From Vibrio sp. RE88 (GTDB lineage: Bacteria > Pseudomonadota > Gammaproteobacteria > Enterobacterales > Vibrionaceae), in the NCBI RefSeq assembly GCF_013113835.1, contig NZ_VTYQ01000007.1:293645-357644 (forward strand): a stretch of 64,000 nucleotides of DNA, read 5' to 3'. The notes beneath the pieces are model-generated. The model did no database searches, was not told the DNA's origin, and worked only from the letters and a program-made list of their open reading frames with translations. Of the stretch, positions 35,337 to 43,737 are shown one piece after another. Position 1 is the stretch's first letter, and each line of letters opens with the position of its first letter. The translations under genes and the position numbers were made by a program.

Positions 35337-36146
35337 GTGTCTAATTACATCGTCGGTGATATTCAAGGCTGCTTTGATGAGCTCAAGCTGTTACTCAAAC
35401 AAGCGAACTTCAACCCTCAATCTGATACGCTCTGGGTCGCTGGCGATCTGGTTGCCCGAGGGCCAAAATCGCTAGAAACACTACGCTTTATCAAAGATCT
35501 TGGCCAATCAACCAAAGTGGTTTTAGGTAATCATGACCTGCATTTACTCGCCGTCTCAATGGGTATACATAAAGTTAAGAACAAAGATAAGACGGCTCCT
35601 ATCTTTGAGGCTGACGACAAAGAAGAGCTACTCAACTGGCTCCGGCAGCAACCCCTTCTCGCTGAACATGATGAGTTCGTTATGTGCCATGCGGGCATTT
35701 CACCGCAGTGGTCGCTTGATGTCGCTAGAAACAGTGCCAGAGAAGTTGAAACCGTTTTACAGAGCAACGAATGGCATTGGCTGATCAAAAACATGTACGA
35801 TAATCAACCCGACTCATGGTCTGACAAGCTCGAAGGCATTGAGCGCTACCGTTACATCATTAACGCCTTCACGCGAATGCGCTTCTGCTTTTCCGACGGA
35901 AGGTTAGACATGGCTTGTAAGCGCCCACCAAAAGACGTCCAAGATAGTCATTTAACGCCATGGTTTGAACTTAACAATCGTATTCCGCTAAATAAGACAG
36001 TGTTGTTTGGCCACTGGGCTGCATTGGAAGGTTATACCGGCAAGGATGTCATTGGATTAGATACCGGTTGTGTGTGGGGTGGCAGCTTGACGATGTTAAG
36101 ATGGGAAGATAAGACGTTTTTTACACAAAATTCGCTAGAGAGCTAG
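35337..36146 (+). CDS. apaH: Bis(5'-nucleosyl)-tetraphosphatase (symmetrical) ApaH
   Basis: Hydrolyses Ap4A to two ADP. Calcineurin-type metallophosphatase motifs: VGDIQGCFDEL (residues 6-16), WVAGDLVARGP near 38, and VLGNHDLHLLA near 63; later HAGISPQW near 120 and FGHWAALEGY near 225. The start is GTG (GTGTCTAAT), with CACAGGA upstream. 269 residues, normal. Last gene of the lptD operon. Confidence 0.96.
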   Translation: MSNYIVGDIQGCFDELKLLLKQANFNPQSDTLWVAGDLVARGPKSLETLRFIKDLGQSTKVVLGNHDLHLLAVSMGIHKVKNKDKTAPIFEADDKEELLNWLRQQPLLAEHDEFVMCHAGISPQWSLDVARNSAREVETVLQSNEWHWLIKNMYDNQPDSWSDKLEGIERYRYIINAFTRMRFCFSDGRLDMACKRPPKDVQDSHLTPWFELNNRIPLNKTVLFGHWAALEGYTGKDVIGLDTGCVWGGSLTMLRWEDKTFFTQNSLES

Positions 36147-36196
36147 AGAGCTAACAACAATCAGCTACTCCAGCTCATAAACTGTTAGCTAATCTG

Positions 36197-36682
36197 CTAG
36201 CCCTGTCGCTCTATAACAACAAATCGCATATCGTACGCATTTTTTTCATCCGCTGCGTAGCTTTCAGAATGGCTTTCTTTAAACATATCTCCCCAAGACG
36301 GAAATTGGGTATCGCCTTCTATTTGGGCATCGATATAAGTCACGTAGAGCTTATCCGCTTGAGGAAGGCATGCTTTATAAATCGCGCCGCCACCAATGAT
36401 CATCACTTCTTCCACCTCACCAGCAGCTTGTATGGCGTCATCAATGGAGGTCACTGTCGTGACGCCTTCAATGGCTAAGTTAGCATCACGACTGATCACA
36501 ATGTTCTGACGGCCTGGGAGTGGTCGACCAATCGACTCGTACGTCTTACGCCCCATAACAACAGGCTTGCCCATAGTACAACGTTTGAACCAAGCAAAAT
36601 CTGCGGGCAGATGCCACGGCATTTGATTGTCTTTACCAATTACTCGATCTTTTGCCATGGCGGCGATCATACTGATGATCAT
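36197..36682 (-). CDS. folA: Dihydrofolate reductase (trimethoprim-sensitive type)
   Basis: Reduces dihydrofolate with NADPH. The conserved start MIISMIAAMAKDRVIGKDNQMPWHLPADFAWFK, read in parts, contains the catalytic Asp of the PWHLPADF motif; GRKTYESIGRPLPGRQNIV binds NADPH. 161 residues, chromosomal type. Convergent with apaH; the short spacer holds an AGCTAACA/TGTTAGCT inverted repeat. Confidence 0.97.
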   Translation of the reverse strand: MIISMIAAMAKDRVIGKDNQMPWHLPADFAWFKRCTMGKPVVMGRKTYESIGRPLPGRQNIVISRDANLAIEGVTTVTSIDDAIQAAGEVEEVMIIGGGAIYKACLPQADKLYVTYIDAQIEGDTQFPSWGDMFKESHSESYAADEKNAYDMRFVVIERQG

Positions 36683-36704
36683 TGCTGATGCTCCTTTAAA
36701 CGTC

Positions 36705-37175
36705 TCAGACTATCGGTTTCCGGCGATAGAATAACAATCCCGGCATGGCTAAGCCAACCGCTAATCCCGCAATTATAAACATTGCTTTAAGGAAGTTTTC
36801 CGCCAGCATCGCGACTAACTCATGGCTGTATCCTCTATGGTTGAGTTCCACTAAGGCAATCATCGCCTTAAAGGCAAATACACCTGGAACCATAGGAATC
36901 AACGCTGCTACGGTGAACACTTTAGGATGAGCGAGAAAACGATGTGACCAGTGAATACCAACGACACTAACCAACATCGCGGCAAAAAAGGTGGCCCATT
37001 CGATAGGGATACCAAAATGCATCATCAAGTAGCGTGAACCATGACCAATTGCCCCCCCGATTGCACAATAGACCAAGGCTTTTTGGGGGACGTTAAAAAC
37101 TAAAGCAAAGCCCACAGCAGGAATCGCGGCAAACAGCATGTCGTTGAGCAAAGCAGCCAACAATTCAATCCACAT
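36705..37175 (-). CDS. yjjB: YjjB-type subunit of a ThrE-like exporter
   Basis: A 156-residue inner-membrane protein with four to five hydrophobic segments, the DUF3815/ThrE_2 family. With the YjjP-type partner it makes the two halves of a ThrE-like transporter; in E. coli-related bacteria YjjPB is linked to succinate export. I use ATG 37175 (MWIELLAALL), whose A is the last base of the yjjP stop (TGATG); an earlier in-frame GTG is possible. Substrate here is not shown by the sequence. Confidence 0.87.
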   Translation of the reverse strand: MWIELLAALLNDMLFAAIPAVGFALVFNVPQKALVYCAIGGAIGHGSRYLMMHFGIPIEWATFFAAMLVSVVGIHWSHRFLAHPKVFTVAALIPMVPGVFAFKAMIALVELNHRGYSHELVAMLAENFLKAMFIIAGLAVGLAMPGLLFYRRKPIV

Positions 37176-37945
37176 CACAGCACCCACCCCCAGACACCAA
37201 CTAGACTCATAGCCGCGACGATACCAAGACAGGTTGCTAAGGTAAGCAGGCTTGCCATAACAAAGCGAGCAATGCCCATATTGATATAGCCTTTGAGCAT
37301 ATCAGCGACAGAATTAATTAGAGGGAATCCTGGCACCAGCATAAGTACCGAAGAGGCCATTACCAAAAACGGTGAATTACCTAACCCATAAATTACCGCT
37401 TGTGCTGACACAACGGTTGTAACAAACGCTGTCGCGGCAAAGTTCATCAAGGGGTTAAAGTGGCGATGGCCGATTTCCTGCCTGACTATCATCCCGATCG
37501 AAGAAGCGATGAATGTCATAGCAAAGACCACCCAATCCCCTCCAGCTAGACGACTAAATGCAGCGCAAGATAAGCCGATCATCACTACGACTAGCCAACG
37601 GTTGTAACGTTCGGGATTAATTCTTTCCAGCTTATGCTGAGCCAAGGCATGGTCTATGATGCCTCTTTCAAGCATGATGCAAATCCGTTGTATCTGAGTG
37701 ATAACCCGCATGTTTATCCCGCGATCAGGGCTACGGCGCGCAGTGGTAATACAGTGCTCCTGATACACAGTCGTCACCACTAATGAGCTGGCAGACAAAG
37801 AAACTTCCACTTCATCCATGCCACTTGCCAGCCCAATACGTCGGGTAATATCCCCGACCAATGTACTCTCAGCTCCGTGAGCAAGCAGCATTTGACCAGC
37901 TTGTGCAATTAGACGAGAGGCACTGCGTTGTTTTGAGACCATCAA
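37175..37945 (-). CDS. yjjP: YjjP-type subunit of a ThrE-like exporter
   Basis: A 256-residue protein: a soluble N-terminal ThrE domain (about 1-115; QMLLAHGAESTLVGDITRRIG, with the characteristic AxEVEVSLSASSL-like segment) and about five membrane helices in the C-terminal half. The ThrE family exports threonine/serine or dicarboxylates. Coupled to yjjB by a one-base stop/start overlap. Two possible starts (MMV) give nearly the same protein. Confidence 0.87.
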   Translation of the reverse strand: MMVSKQRSASRLIAQAGQMLLAHGAESTLVGDITRRIGLASGMDEVEVSLSASSLVVTTVYQEHCITTARRSPDRGINMRVITQIQRICIMLERGIIDHALAQHKLERINPERYNRWLVVVMIGLSCAAFSRLAGGDWVVFAMTFIASSIGMIVRQEIGHRHFNPLMNFAATAFVTTVVSAQAVIYGLGNSPFLVMASSVLMLVPGFPLINSVADMLKGYINMGIARFVMASLLTLATCLGIVAAMSLVGVWGWVL

Positions 37946-38012
37946 TCAATCCTACTCCTTTAGCATCTCGCTATTGTGGCGAATTACACTCACGATTGAT
38001 TTGATTTAAATA

Positions 38013-38043
38013 CAAAAAAACCGCAATGCTCTAAACATTGCGG
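38013..38043 (-). terminator. Intrinsic terminator of obg
   Basis: CCGCAATG at 38021-38028 and CATTGCGG at 38036-38043 pair around seven bases, followed on the minus strand by seven T. It lies 20 bases after the obg stop. Confidence 0.85.
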
Positions 38044-38062
38044 CTTTCAATCAACTCAGCGA

Positions 38063-39235
38063 TTATTCGCGGACGTAAACAACGTGCCCGTCGTCTTCTT
38101 CATCGTCCCAATCATCCCAGTCATCGTCGTCTTCAGTAATGACGTCTTTGCCTGACATCGCATCTTTATGGTAATCATCCCACATGAAGTCAACTTTCTC
38201 TTCCTCAGAGATCTCTTCTTCTTCACGAGGCAGATTTTCCATAAAGTCAGCCAGCTTATAACAAAGCTCTTTAGTTCCTTGCTTATTCACCGCAGAGATC
38301 TTGTAGTAATCCTCTTCCCAACCTAGAGCGTCAAGAATGTTCTGGATCACTTCGTTCGCTTCATCTTCAGGCATCAAATCAACCTTGTTGAAGATCAGCC
38401 AACGCGGCTTGTCTGCTAACTTCTCGCTATACTGCTCGAGCTCATCAATGATGGTTAACGCATTCTGCACAGGATCACTTTGATCAATCGGCATGATATC
38501 GATCATATGCAGTAGAACTCGACAACGCTCCAGATGCTTCAAGAAGCGAATACCAAGGCCAGCACCATCCGCAGCACCTTCGATCAATCCAGGAATATCC
38601 GCGACAACAAAGCTCTTTTCAGGTACGACACTGACTACACCCAAGCTAGGGATCAAAGTCGTAAATGGATAGTCAGCTACTTTTGGCTTAGCCGCTGATA
38701 CCGAGCGAATAAAGGTTGATTTACCTGCATTCGGCAAACCAAGCATACCCACATCAGCAAGCAGTAGTAGCTCTAAGCGAACTTCACGGATTTCGCCTTT
38801 GGTACCCAACGTCTTTTGACGTGGTGCACGGTTGACTGACGATTTAAAACGCGTGTTACCTAAGCCGTGCCAGCCACCTTTTGCGACCATGATTTTTTTG
38901 CCATGCTCAGCAACTTCCGCCACGATTTCATTGGTGTGAATATCCACAGCGCGAGTACCAACAGGCACACGTAGAACTTTGTCTTTACCACGTTTACCAG
39001 TACAGTTACCGCCACGGCCATTTTCACCACGTTCTGCTTCATAGAAGCGCTGGAAACGATAATCAATTAGCGTGTTAAGGTTTTCGTCAGCTTGGATATA
39101 AACATCGCCGCCATCTCCACCGTCACCACCGTCCGGACCACCTTTCGCAACGAATTTCTCTCGCCAGAAACTCACCACACCGTTACCGCCGTCTCCGGCC
39201 TGAACTTTAACTACCGCTTCATCAACGAATTTCAT
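38063..39235 (-). CDS. obg: Ribosome-associated GTPase Obg (CgtA)
   Basis: Essential GTPase of 50S maturation and stress response. The N-terminal glycine-rich OBG fold (about 1-158; GGNGVVSFWREKFVAKGGPDGG and RGGNCTGKRGKD in parts) precedes the G domain: GLPNAGKST (G1, near 166), DIPGLIEGA (G3), NKVDL (G4). The C-terminal tail is strongly acidic (repeated DDDD/WDDWDDEEDD), typical of gamma-proteobacterial Obg. 390 residues, normal. Downstream of rpmA, as usual. Confidence 0.96.
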   Translation of the reverse strand: MKFVDEAVVKVQAGDGGNGVVSFWREKFVAKGGPDGGDGGDGGDVYIQADENLNTLIDYRFQRFYEAERGENGRGGNCTGKRGKDKVLRVPVGTRAVDIHTNEIVAEVAEHGKKIMVAKGGWHGLGNTRFKSSVNRAPRQKTLGTKGEIREVRLELLLLADVGMLGLPNAGKSTFIRSVSAAKPKVADYPFTTLIPSLGVVSVVPEKSFVVADIPGLIEGAADGAGLGIRFLKHLERCRVLLHMIDIMPIDQSDPVQNALTIIDELEQYSEKLADKPRWLIFNKVDLMPEDEANEVIQNILDALGWEEDYYKISAVNKQGTKELCYKLADFMENLPREEEEISEEEKVDFMWDDYHKDAMSGKDVITEDDDDWDDWDDEEDDGHVVYVRE

Positions 39236-39442
39236 CTCTTACTCCGCCCAATTGCTACATCACGTAGCTGCGTTGCAAATATCATCTCACTGGCCGTGTT
39301 TCAGCAAGTGAATGATATAAATTCTAGCAGATCCCAATTTCAGATCGATCACCTAAAATCCCAGATCGTTCTGCTACTCAGGAATATATAATGAGGGACT
39401 TTTTACAAAGTGCCTTAGTATCGATTCCATCTCGCTACAAAT

Positions 39443-39472
39443 AAAAAACCCCGCCGAATCGGCAGGGCTTTT
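39443..39472 (-). terminator. Intrinsic terminator of rplU-rpmA
   Basis: CCCTGCCG and CGGCGGGG (minus-strand sense) pair around a short loop followed by TTTTTTAT. It lies about 40 bases after rpmA and separates it from obg. Confidence 0.82.
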
Positions 39473-39512
39473 GAATTCAGCTAGAAGCCTAAATTCTTAA
39501 TCTCAGCGAGGA

Positions 39513-39770
39513 TTACTCAGCTTCGATGCTTACGAATTTACGGTTCTTAGGACCTTTCACTTCGAACTTCACTTTACCTTCAGTAAGAGCGAATAGAGTG
39601 TGGTCTTTACCGATACCAACGTTAGTACCAGCGTGGAACTTAGTACCACGTTGACGAACGATGATGTTACCTGCAAGAACAGACTCACCACCGAAACGCT
39701 TAACACCCAGACGTTTACTTTCTGAATCGCGGCCGTTACGAGTAGAACCACCAGCTTTTTTGTGTGCCAT
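39513..39770 (-). CDS. rpmA: 50S ribosomal protein L27
   Basis: 85 residues; the N-terminus MAHKKAGGSTRNGRDSESKR reaches the peptidyl transferase centre and begins directly with the mature form (no Firmicute-type cleavable leader). IIVRQRGTKFHAGTNVGIGKDHTLFA, read in parts, is diagnostic. Nineteen bases after rplU. Confidence 0.98.
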   Translation of the reverse strand: MAHKKAGGSTRNGRDSESKRLGVKRFGGESVLAGNIIVRQRGTKFHAGTNVGIGKDHTLFALTEGKVKFEVKGPKNRKFVSIEAE

Positions 39771-39789
39771 TGTTAAACTCTCCTATAAA

Positions 39790-40101
39790 TTAAGCGTTGA
39801 TACCAGTGATCTTCACTTCAGTGAACCACTGACGGTGACCCTGTTGCTTACGAGAGTGCTTACGACGACGGAACTTAACGACTTTAACTTTGTCGCCACG
39901 ACCGTGTTGTACAACTTCAGCAACTACTTTGCCGCCCTCTACTAGAGGAGCGCCAACTTGAACGTCTTCGCCGTTAGCAACAAGAAGAACTTTATCAAAT
40001 TCAACAGTTGCACCAGTTTCTACGTCTAATTTCTCTAAACGAAGAGTTTGACCTTCGCTTACACGGTGTTGTTTACCACCAGATTGGAAAACAGCGTACA
40101 T
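39790..40101 (-). CDS. rplU: 50S ribosomal protein L21
   Basis: 103 residues binding 23S rRNA. MYAVFQSGGKQHRVSEGQTL and the basic tail KVVKFRRRKHSRKQQGHRQ with FTEVKITGI are diagnostic. First gene of rplU-rpmA, with a strong promoter and a hairpin leader upstream. Confidence 0.98.
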   Translation of the reverse strand: MYAVFQSGGKQHRVSEGQTLRLEKLDVETGATVEFDKVLLVANGEDVQVGAPLVEGGKVVAEVVQHGRGDKVKVVKFRRRKHSRKQQGHRQWFTEVKITGINA

Positions 40102-40119
40102 ATCTTACTCCGCTTTTTC

Positions 40120-40161
40120 CGCACAGCCTTATGCTTATTTAATGAGCATCATGGGTGTGCG
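40120..40161 (-). promoter_or_regulatory. Hairpin in the rplU leader
   Basis: On the minus strand CGCACA pairs with TGTGCG (outer, 40161-40120) and ATGCT with AGCAT (inner), with internal mismatches. It lies between the promoter and the rplU binding site (GCGGAG), just where an autogenous ribosomal-protein operator would be. Function inferred. Confidence 0.45.
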
Positions 40162-40187
40162 CTAAACTAATCATCAATAGGGCGCAG

Positions 40188-40216
40188 ATTCTACAGAAGA
40201 GATGTCCCTATGACAA
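40188..40216 (-). promoter_or_regulatory. Promoter of rplU-rpmA
   Basis: Minus-strand TTGTCA (40216-40211) and TAGAAT (40193-40188) are 17 bases apart, 5/6 matches each, followed by a GC-rich discriminator CTGCGCCC typical of growth-rate-controlled promoters. Leader length would be about 80 bases. Confidence 0.8.
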
Positions 40217-40373
40217 GCCATATTTTGAAAAAATTGGCGAAAAGCTAATCGCCAGATAAAAGTGCGGCAATCATGCCCTTTAGCCATGTATTAATCAACG
40301 TTTTTTAGTGTATTATTCAGCAATTAAATCAGATAAGAAGACCTTACTAGTTCTAACTTCAGCCGGATTTACA

Positions 40374-41345
40374 ATGGATTTTAAAGCTATCCAAGCGCTA
40401 ACTGCCGATGACATGGCAAAAGTGAATGAAACAATTCATGCTCAACTCAACTCAGACGTATCTTTAATCAACCAATTAGGTTTTTACATCATTAGTGGTG
40501 GTGGTAAGCGCATACGTCCCCTTTTAGCTGTGCTGTCAGCTCGTGCTCTGGATTACCAGGGTCAGGCGCACACCACAGCAGCAGCGTTTATTGAATTTAT
40601 TCACACCGCGACACTGCTACACGATGATGTCGTTGACGAATCCGATATGCGTCGCGGAAAAGCAACTGCCAATGCTGCTTTCGGTAATGCGGCCAGCGTA
40701 TTGGTTGGTGACTTTATCTATACGCGCTCTTTTCAGATGATGACTGAGCTAGGATCCATGAAGATCCTTAAGTTGATGAGTGATGCGGTCAACATCATCG
40801 CTGAAGGTGAAGTTCAACAGTTAATGAACTGTAATGACCCTGACACCACTGAAGAGAGCTACATGCAGGTTATCTATTCTAAGACTGCACGTCTGTTTGA
40901 GGCCGCAACTCAAATTGGCGCCATTCTTAACGATGCCCCATCGGAAGTAGAAACCGCTCTACAAAACTACGGTAAATATTTGGGTACCGCATTCCAGTTG
41001 ATCGACGATGTCATGGACTACACGTCTGATGGCGATGAAATGGGCAAAAATGTTGGTGACGATCTTGCTGAAGGTAAACCAACGCTGCCGCTGCTCTATG
41101 CGATGCAACATGGTACGCCTGAGCAAACCCAGATGATTCGTGAGGCGATTGAAAAAGCCAACGGTATGGAAAAGCTCGATGCCATTATGGAAGCCATGGA
41201 ACAGACAGGTTCTTTGGAATACACCCGCCAGAAAGCGTATCAAGAAGCCGATAAAGCCATTGCAGAATTATCTGTCCTCAGCGAGTCTCCTTATAAGGAA
41301 GCCCTCGTAACACTGGCGCATATGTCAGTACATCGCTCGAAATAA
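40374..41345 (+). CDS. ispB: Octaprenyl diphosphate synthase
   Basis: trans-Prenyltransferase giving the side chain of ubiquinone and menaquinone. First Asp-rich motif HDDVVDESDMRRG near residue 84, GGGKRIRPLL near 43, and second Asp-rich motif LIDDVMDYTSDG near 210. I use ATG 40374 (MDFKAIQALTADDM), 323 residues; the open frame continues 22 codons upstream without conserved sequence. Divergent from rplU, the classical arrangement. Confidence 0.96.
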   Translation: MDFKAIQALTADDMAKVNETIHAQLNSDVSLINQLGFYIISGGGKRIRPLLAVLSARALDYQGQAHTTAAAFIEFIHTATLLHDDVVDESDMRRGKATANAAFGNAASVLVGDFIYTRSFQMMTELGSMKILKLMSDAVNIIAEGEVQQLMNCNDPDTTEESYMQVIYSKTARLFEAATQIGAILNDAPSEVETALQNYGKYLGTAFQLIDDVMDYTSDGDEMGKNVGDDLAEGKPTLPLLYAMQHGTPEQTQMIREAIEKANGMEKLDAIMEAMEQTGSLEYTRQKAYQEADKAIAELSVLSESPYKEALVTLAHMSVHRSK

Positions 41346-41718
41346 CGTTCATACGTAACAACGGGAACCCTAAAGTTCCCGTTGATTCCAGCCCAGCAAA
41401 TCGAAGGTCTATTGACTCTGCTATTACTAACTCCGAGCTAGGTCTGATGCTGCACTTTTGTTAGTAATAAGTCTTCCCCGCTCTTTCAACCTAGCAGTAA
41501 ATGACCAACACGGGCAAGCATTCCGTACATTTTGCGACCAATCGTATTGTTCGTTCAAGCAAGTTTCCACTGTTACACCCGAAATTAGCAACACGCTGCC
41601 ATTTATTATTGGATCACGAAAGCGTCATCACTCGTTCATAAATCTCTCACTCCACTGACCTCAAACTGCAATCAAACCGACCTAATCTCGGTTTGAAAAT
41701 CGTAGAACCGAGGACAAT
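41346..41718. other. Intergenic region between ispB and the OlsF-like gene
   Basis: Starts with a weak terminator-like stem AACGGGAAC/GTTCCCGTT (41360-41383, no T run). An inverted repeat of 10-bp perfect arms lies at 41422-41431 and 41460-41469. Two 7-base repeats at 41622 and 41633, 11 bases apart, recall a poor Pho box. A 66-codon open frame at 41458-41658 shows no recognisable protein or binding site. I see no clear -10/-35 pair. Confidence 0.5.
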
Positions 41719-43473
41719 ATGGAAGTTTCGAGCCCTTTTCGTTTACCACGTAAGACACCTTTTGGTTTAGGAGAAAACTTAGCCGAGTGGGCCACTGGTC
41801 TGCATAAGCTTGATCAGTATTACGCGCAAAGGCCAACAGGCTGTGATAGCAAAGCGTTTCTACGATTTACGCTAGAGATCCTCGGTATTGATTATCAGGT
41901 AGTCAAAGGCTCTTTGACGCATATTCCTACTCAAGGGGCAACAGTGGTCGTCGCCAATCATCCTCTTGGTTGCGTAGAGGGTGTGATCCTGGCAGAGCTA
42001 CTGCTGCATGTCAGAGACGATGTACAGATATTGGCAAACCAGTATTTAAAAACCGTCCCTGAGCTGGATAAGCTGTTTATCGGTGTCGATGTATTTGAAG
42101 GCCAGAACGCTCATAAAGCAAACCTGAAAGCGCTTCGCCAAGCACATCATCATTTAGATCAAGGTGGGCTATTGCTCCTTTTCCCTGCAGGGGAAGTCTC
42201 CCAGCTGGTTGATCGTAAGACTCAACGTATCGAGGATAAGGAATGGAGCCGTTCGGTGAGCAGCTTAGTGCGTAAGGCCAAAGCGAGTACCATACCAATG
42301 TTTATCGATGGTCAAAACTCCAAGCGCTTCTATATGGCTGGCAAAGTGCACCCTCTACTAAGAACCTTGATGCTTGGCCGCGAACTACTCAATAAAACCC
42401 AACAGCCGATCAATATATCTATCGGGTCAGCAATCAAATTTAAAGAAGTCAACGGCCTAACAGATGCGCAAATTGTTAACTACCTTCGCCTGAATACCTA
42501 CTTATTACAAAACAAAACTTTAACTGGTGGGCACAGCGAAGAGTTAGAGTCTAACCCTTTACCTGTCGCACATGCTTTACCTGTTCAAGATCTTAAAACG
42601 GACCTTACCAAGCTGCCAGCTGGGCATCACTTATTGACCAGTGGTGAGTTTGATGTCTACTGCACCGACGCCGAACATATTCCTTCATTACTGCATGAAA
42701 TAGGCAGGCTGAGAGAGAATAACTTTCGCAAAGTGGGTGAAGGCACAGGCCTTGCTTTGGACATCGACGAATTTGATCGTTACTACAAGCATTTGTTTAT
42801 CTGGGACAGAGATAATGAATGCCTAGTTGGCGCCTATCGCCTTGGATTAATCGATGAGCTTATGCAGCATAAGGGACTGTCCGGTCTTTATTCGAGAACC
42901 CTGTTCCATTATGGCGAAGACTTTCTCAACACCATGGGCAAATCGATTGAAATGGGTCGCTCGGTGATTGATGAACGGTATCAAAAAAGTATGGGTGCTC
43001 TGCTCTTGCTCTGGAAAGGGATCGCCACTTTCGTCCACCACAACCCAAGCTATACGCATTTGTTTGGCCCTGTCAGTATCAGTAACGATTACAGTGAGCA
43101 AGCGAGACAACTGCTTGCCGATACCATGACTCTCCATCATTACGACTCAGAGAAAGCCGAATACGTGACACCATCGAATCCTCTGCCAGTTCAGCCCAAA
43201 AACTGGAATACTAGCATGCTGGCCGCGTTGGGCGACCTTCAGCTATTGTCGCGAGTGATTGCACGTATTGATGACGGCAAAGGGGTCCCCGTATTGTTGC
43301 GTCAATACTTAGGTCTTAATGGTAAGTTAGTCTCATTCAATGTCGATCCATCTTTTAACAATGCATTGGATGGGTTGATCATGGTTGATCTTCAGCAAGT
43401 ACCTGTCAAAACACTAGCCCGTTACATGGGCACTTCTCAAGCCCAGCAGTACCTAGCGCATCACACCCCTTAA
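41719..43473 (+). CDS. olsF: Bifunctional lipid acyltransferase, OlsF-like (ornithine lipid synthesis)
   Basis: Fusion of two acyltransferases. The N-terminal half (about 60-280) is a PlsC/OlsA-type O-acyltransferase with NHPLGCVEG (His81) and the LLLLFPAGEVS motif near 155. The C-terminal half (about 310-550) is an OlsB-like GNAT N-acyltransferase (LREN-FRKVGEGTG, DIDEFDRYYKHLFIWD, CLVGAYRLG, EMGRSVIDERYQ). This order is that of OlsF, which makes ornithine lipids in Serratia and Vibrio cholerae under phosphate limitation. 584 residues. Stands alone, with its own terminator; GAGGACA precedes the ATG. Confidence 0.82.
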   Translation: MEVSSPFRLPRKTPFGLGENLAEWATGLHKLDQYYAQRPTGCDSKAFLRFTLEILGIDYQVVKGSLTHIPTQGATVVVANHPLGCVEGVILAELLLHVRDDVQILANQYLKTVPELDKLFIGVDVFEGQNAHKANLKALRQAHHHLDQGGLLLLFPAGEVSQLVDRKTQRIEDKEWSRSVSSLVRKAKASTIPMFIDGQNSKRFYMAGKVHPLLRTLMLGRELLNKTQQPINISIGSAIKFKEVNGLTDAQIVNYLRLNTYLLQNKTLTGGHSEELESNPLPVAHALPVQDLKTDLTKLPAGHHLLTSGEFDVYCTDAEHIPSLLHEIGRLRENNFRKVGEGTGLALDIDEFDRYYKHLFIWDRDNECLVGAYRLGLIDELMQHKGLSGLYSRTLFHYGEDFLNTMGKSIEMGRSVIDERYQKSMGALLLLWKGIATFVHHNPSYTHLFGPVSISNDYSEQARQLLADTMTLHHYDSEKAEYVTPSNPLPVQPKNWNTSMLAALGDLQLLSRVIARIDDGKGVPVLLRQYLGLNGKLVSFNVDPSFNNALDGLIMVDLQQVPVKTLARYMGTSQAQQYLAHHTP

Positions 43474-43493
43474 CTTGATTTAACAACAACGAA

Positions 43494-43521
43494 AATGCTG
43501 CGTGACTTACGCAGCACTTTT
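43494..43521 (+). terminator. Intrinsic terminator of the OlsF-like gene
   Basis: TGCTGCGT at 43496-43503 and ACGCAGCA at 43509-43516, five-base loop, followed by CTTTTGC and preceded by GAAAA. Twenty bases after the stop. Confidence 0.75.
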
Positions 43522-43737
43522 GCTATCCAGAGAATTCACTTGATTTAAAATAAATCTCAAAGCGATCTTTCACACCATAACTCATTAACAAAGCAACAAT
43601 CTTTCATAGCTGCTGAAAAGCCGACTTTTATATCGATTGACCAAGATTATGCCAATCAAAAATCCATTGACGGAACTATCATCTAACTGAAATCTAGGGG
43701 TAACGATAATCACAATAACAAGGAAGTAACCTCCATC

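Noticed and set aside
36134..36152. Short tandem GCTAGAGA repeats at the apaH end
   Set aside because: Only two units, part of the coding end of apaH and the following spacer; not a meaningful repeat array.
41458..41658. 66-codon open frame in the ispB-olsF spacer
   Set aside because: No ribosome binding site, TTG-type start, no recognisable composition or domain, and it crosses the inverted repeat.
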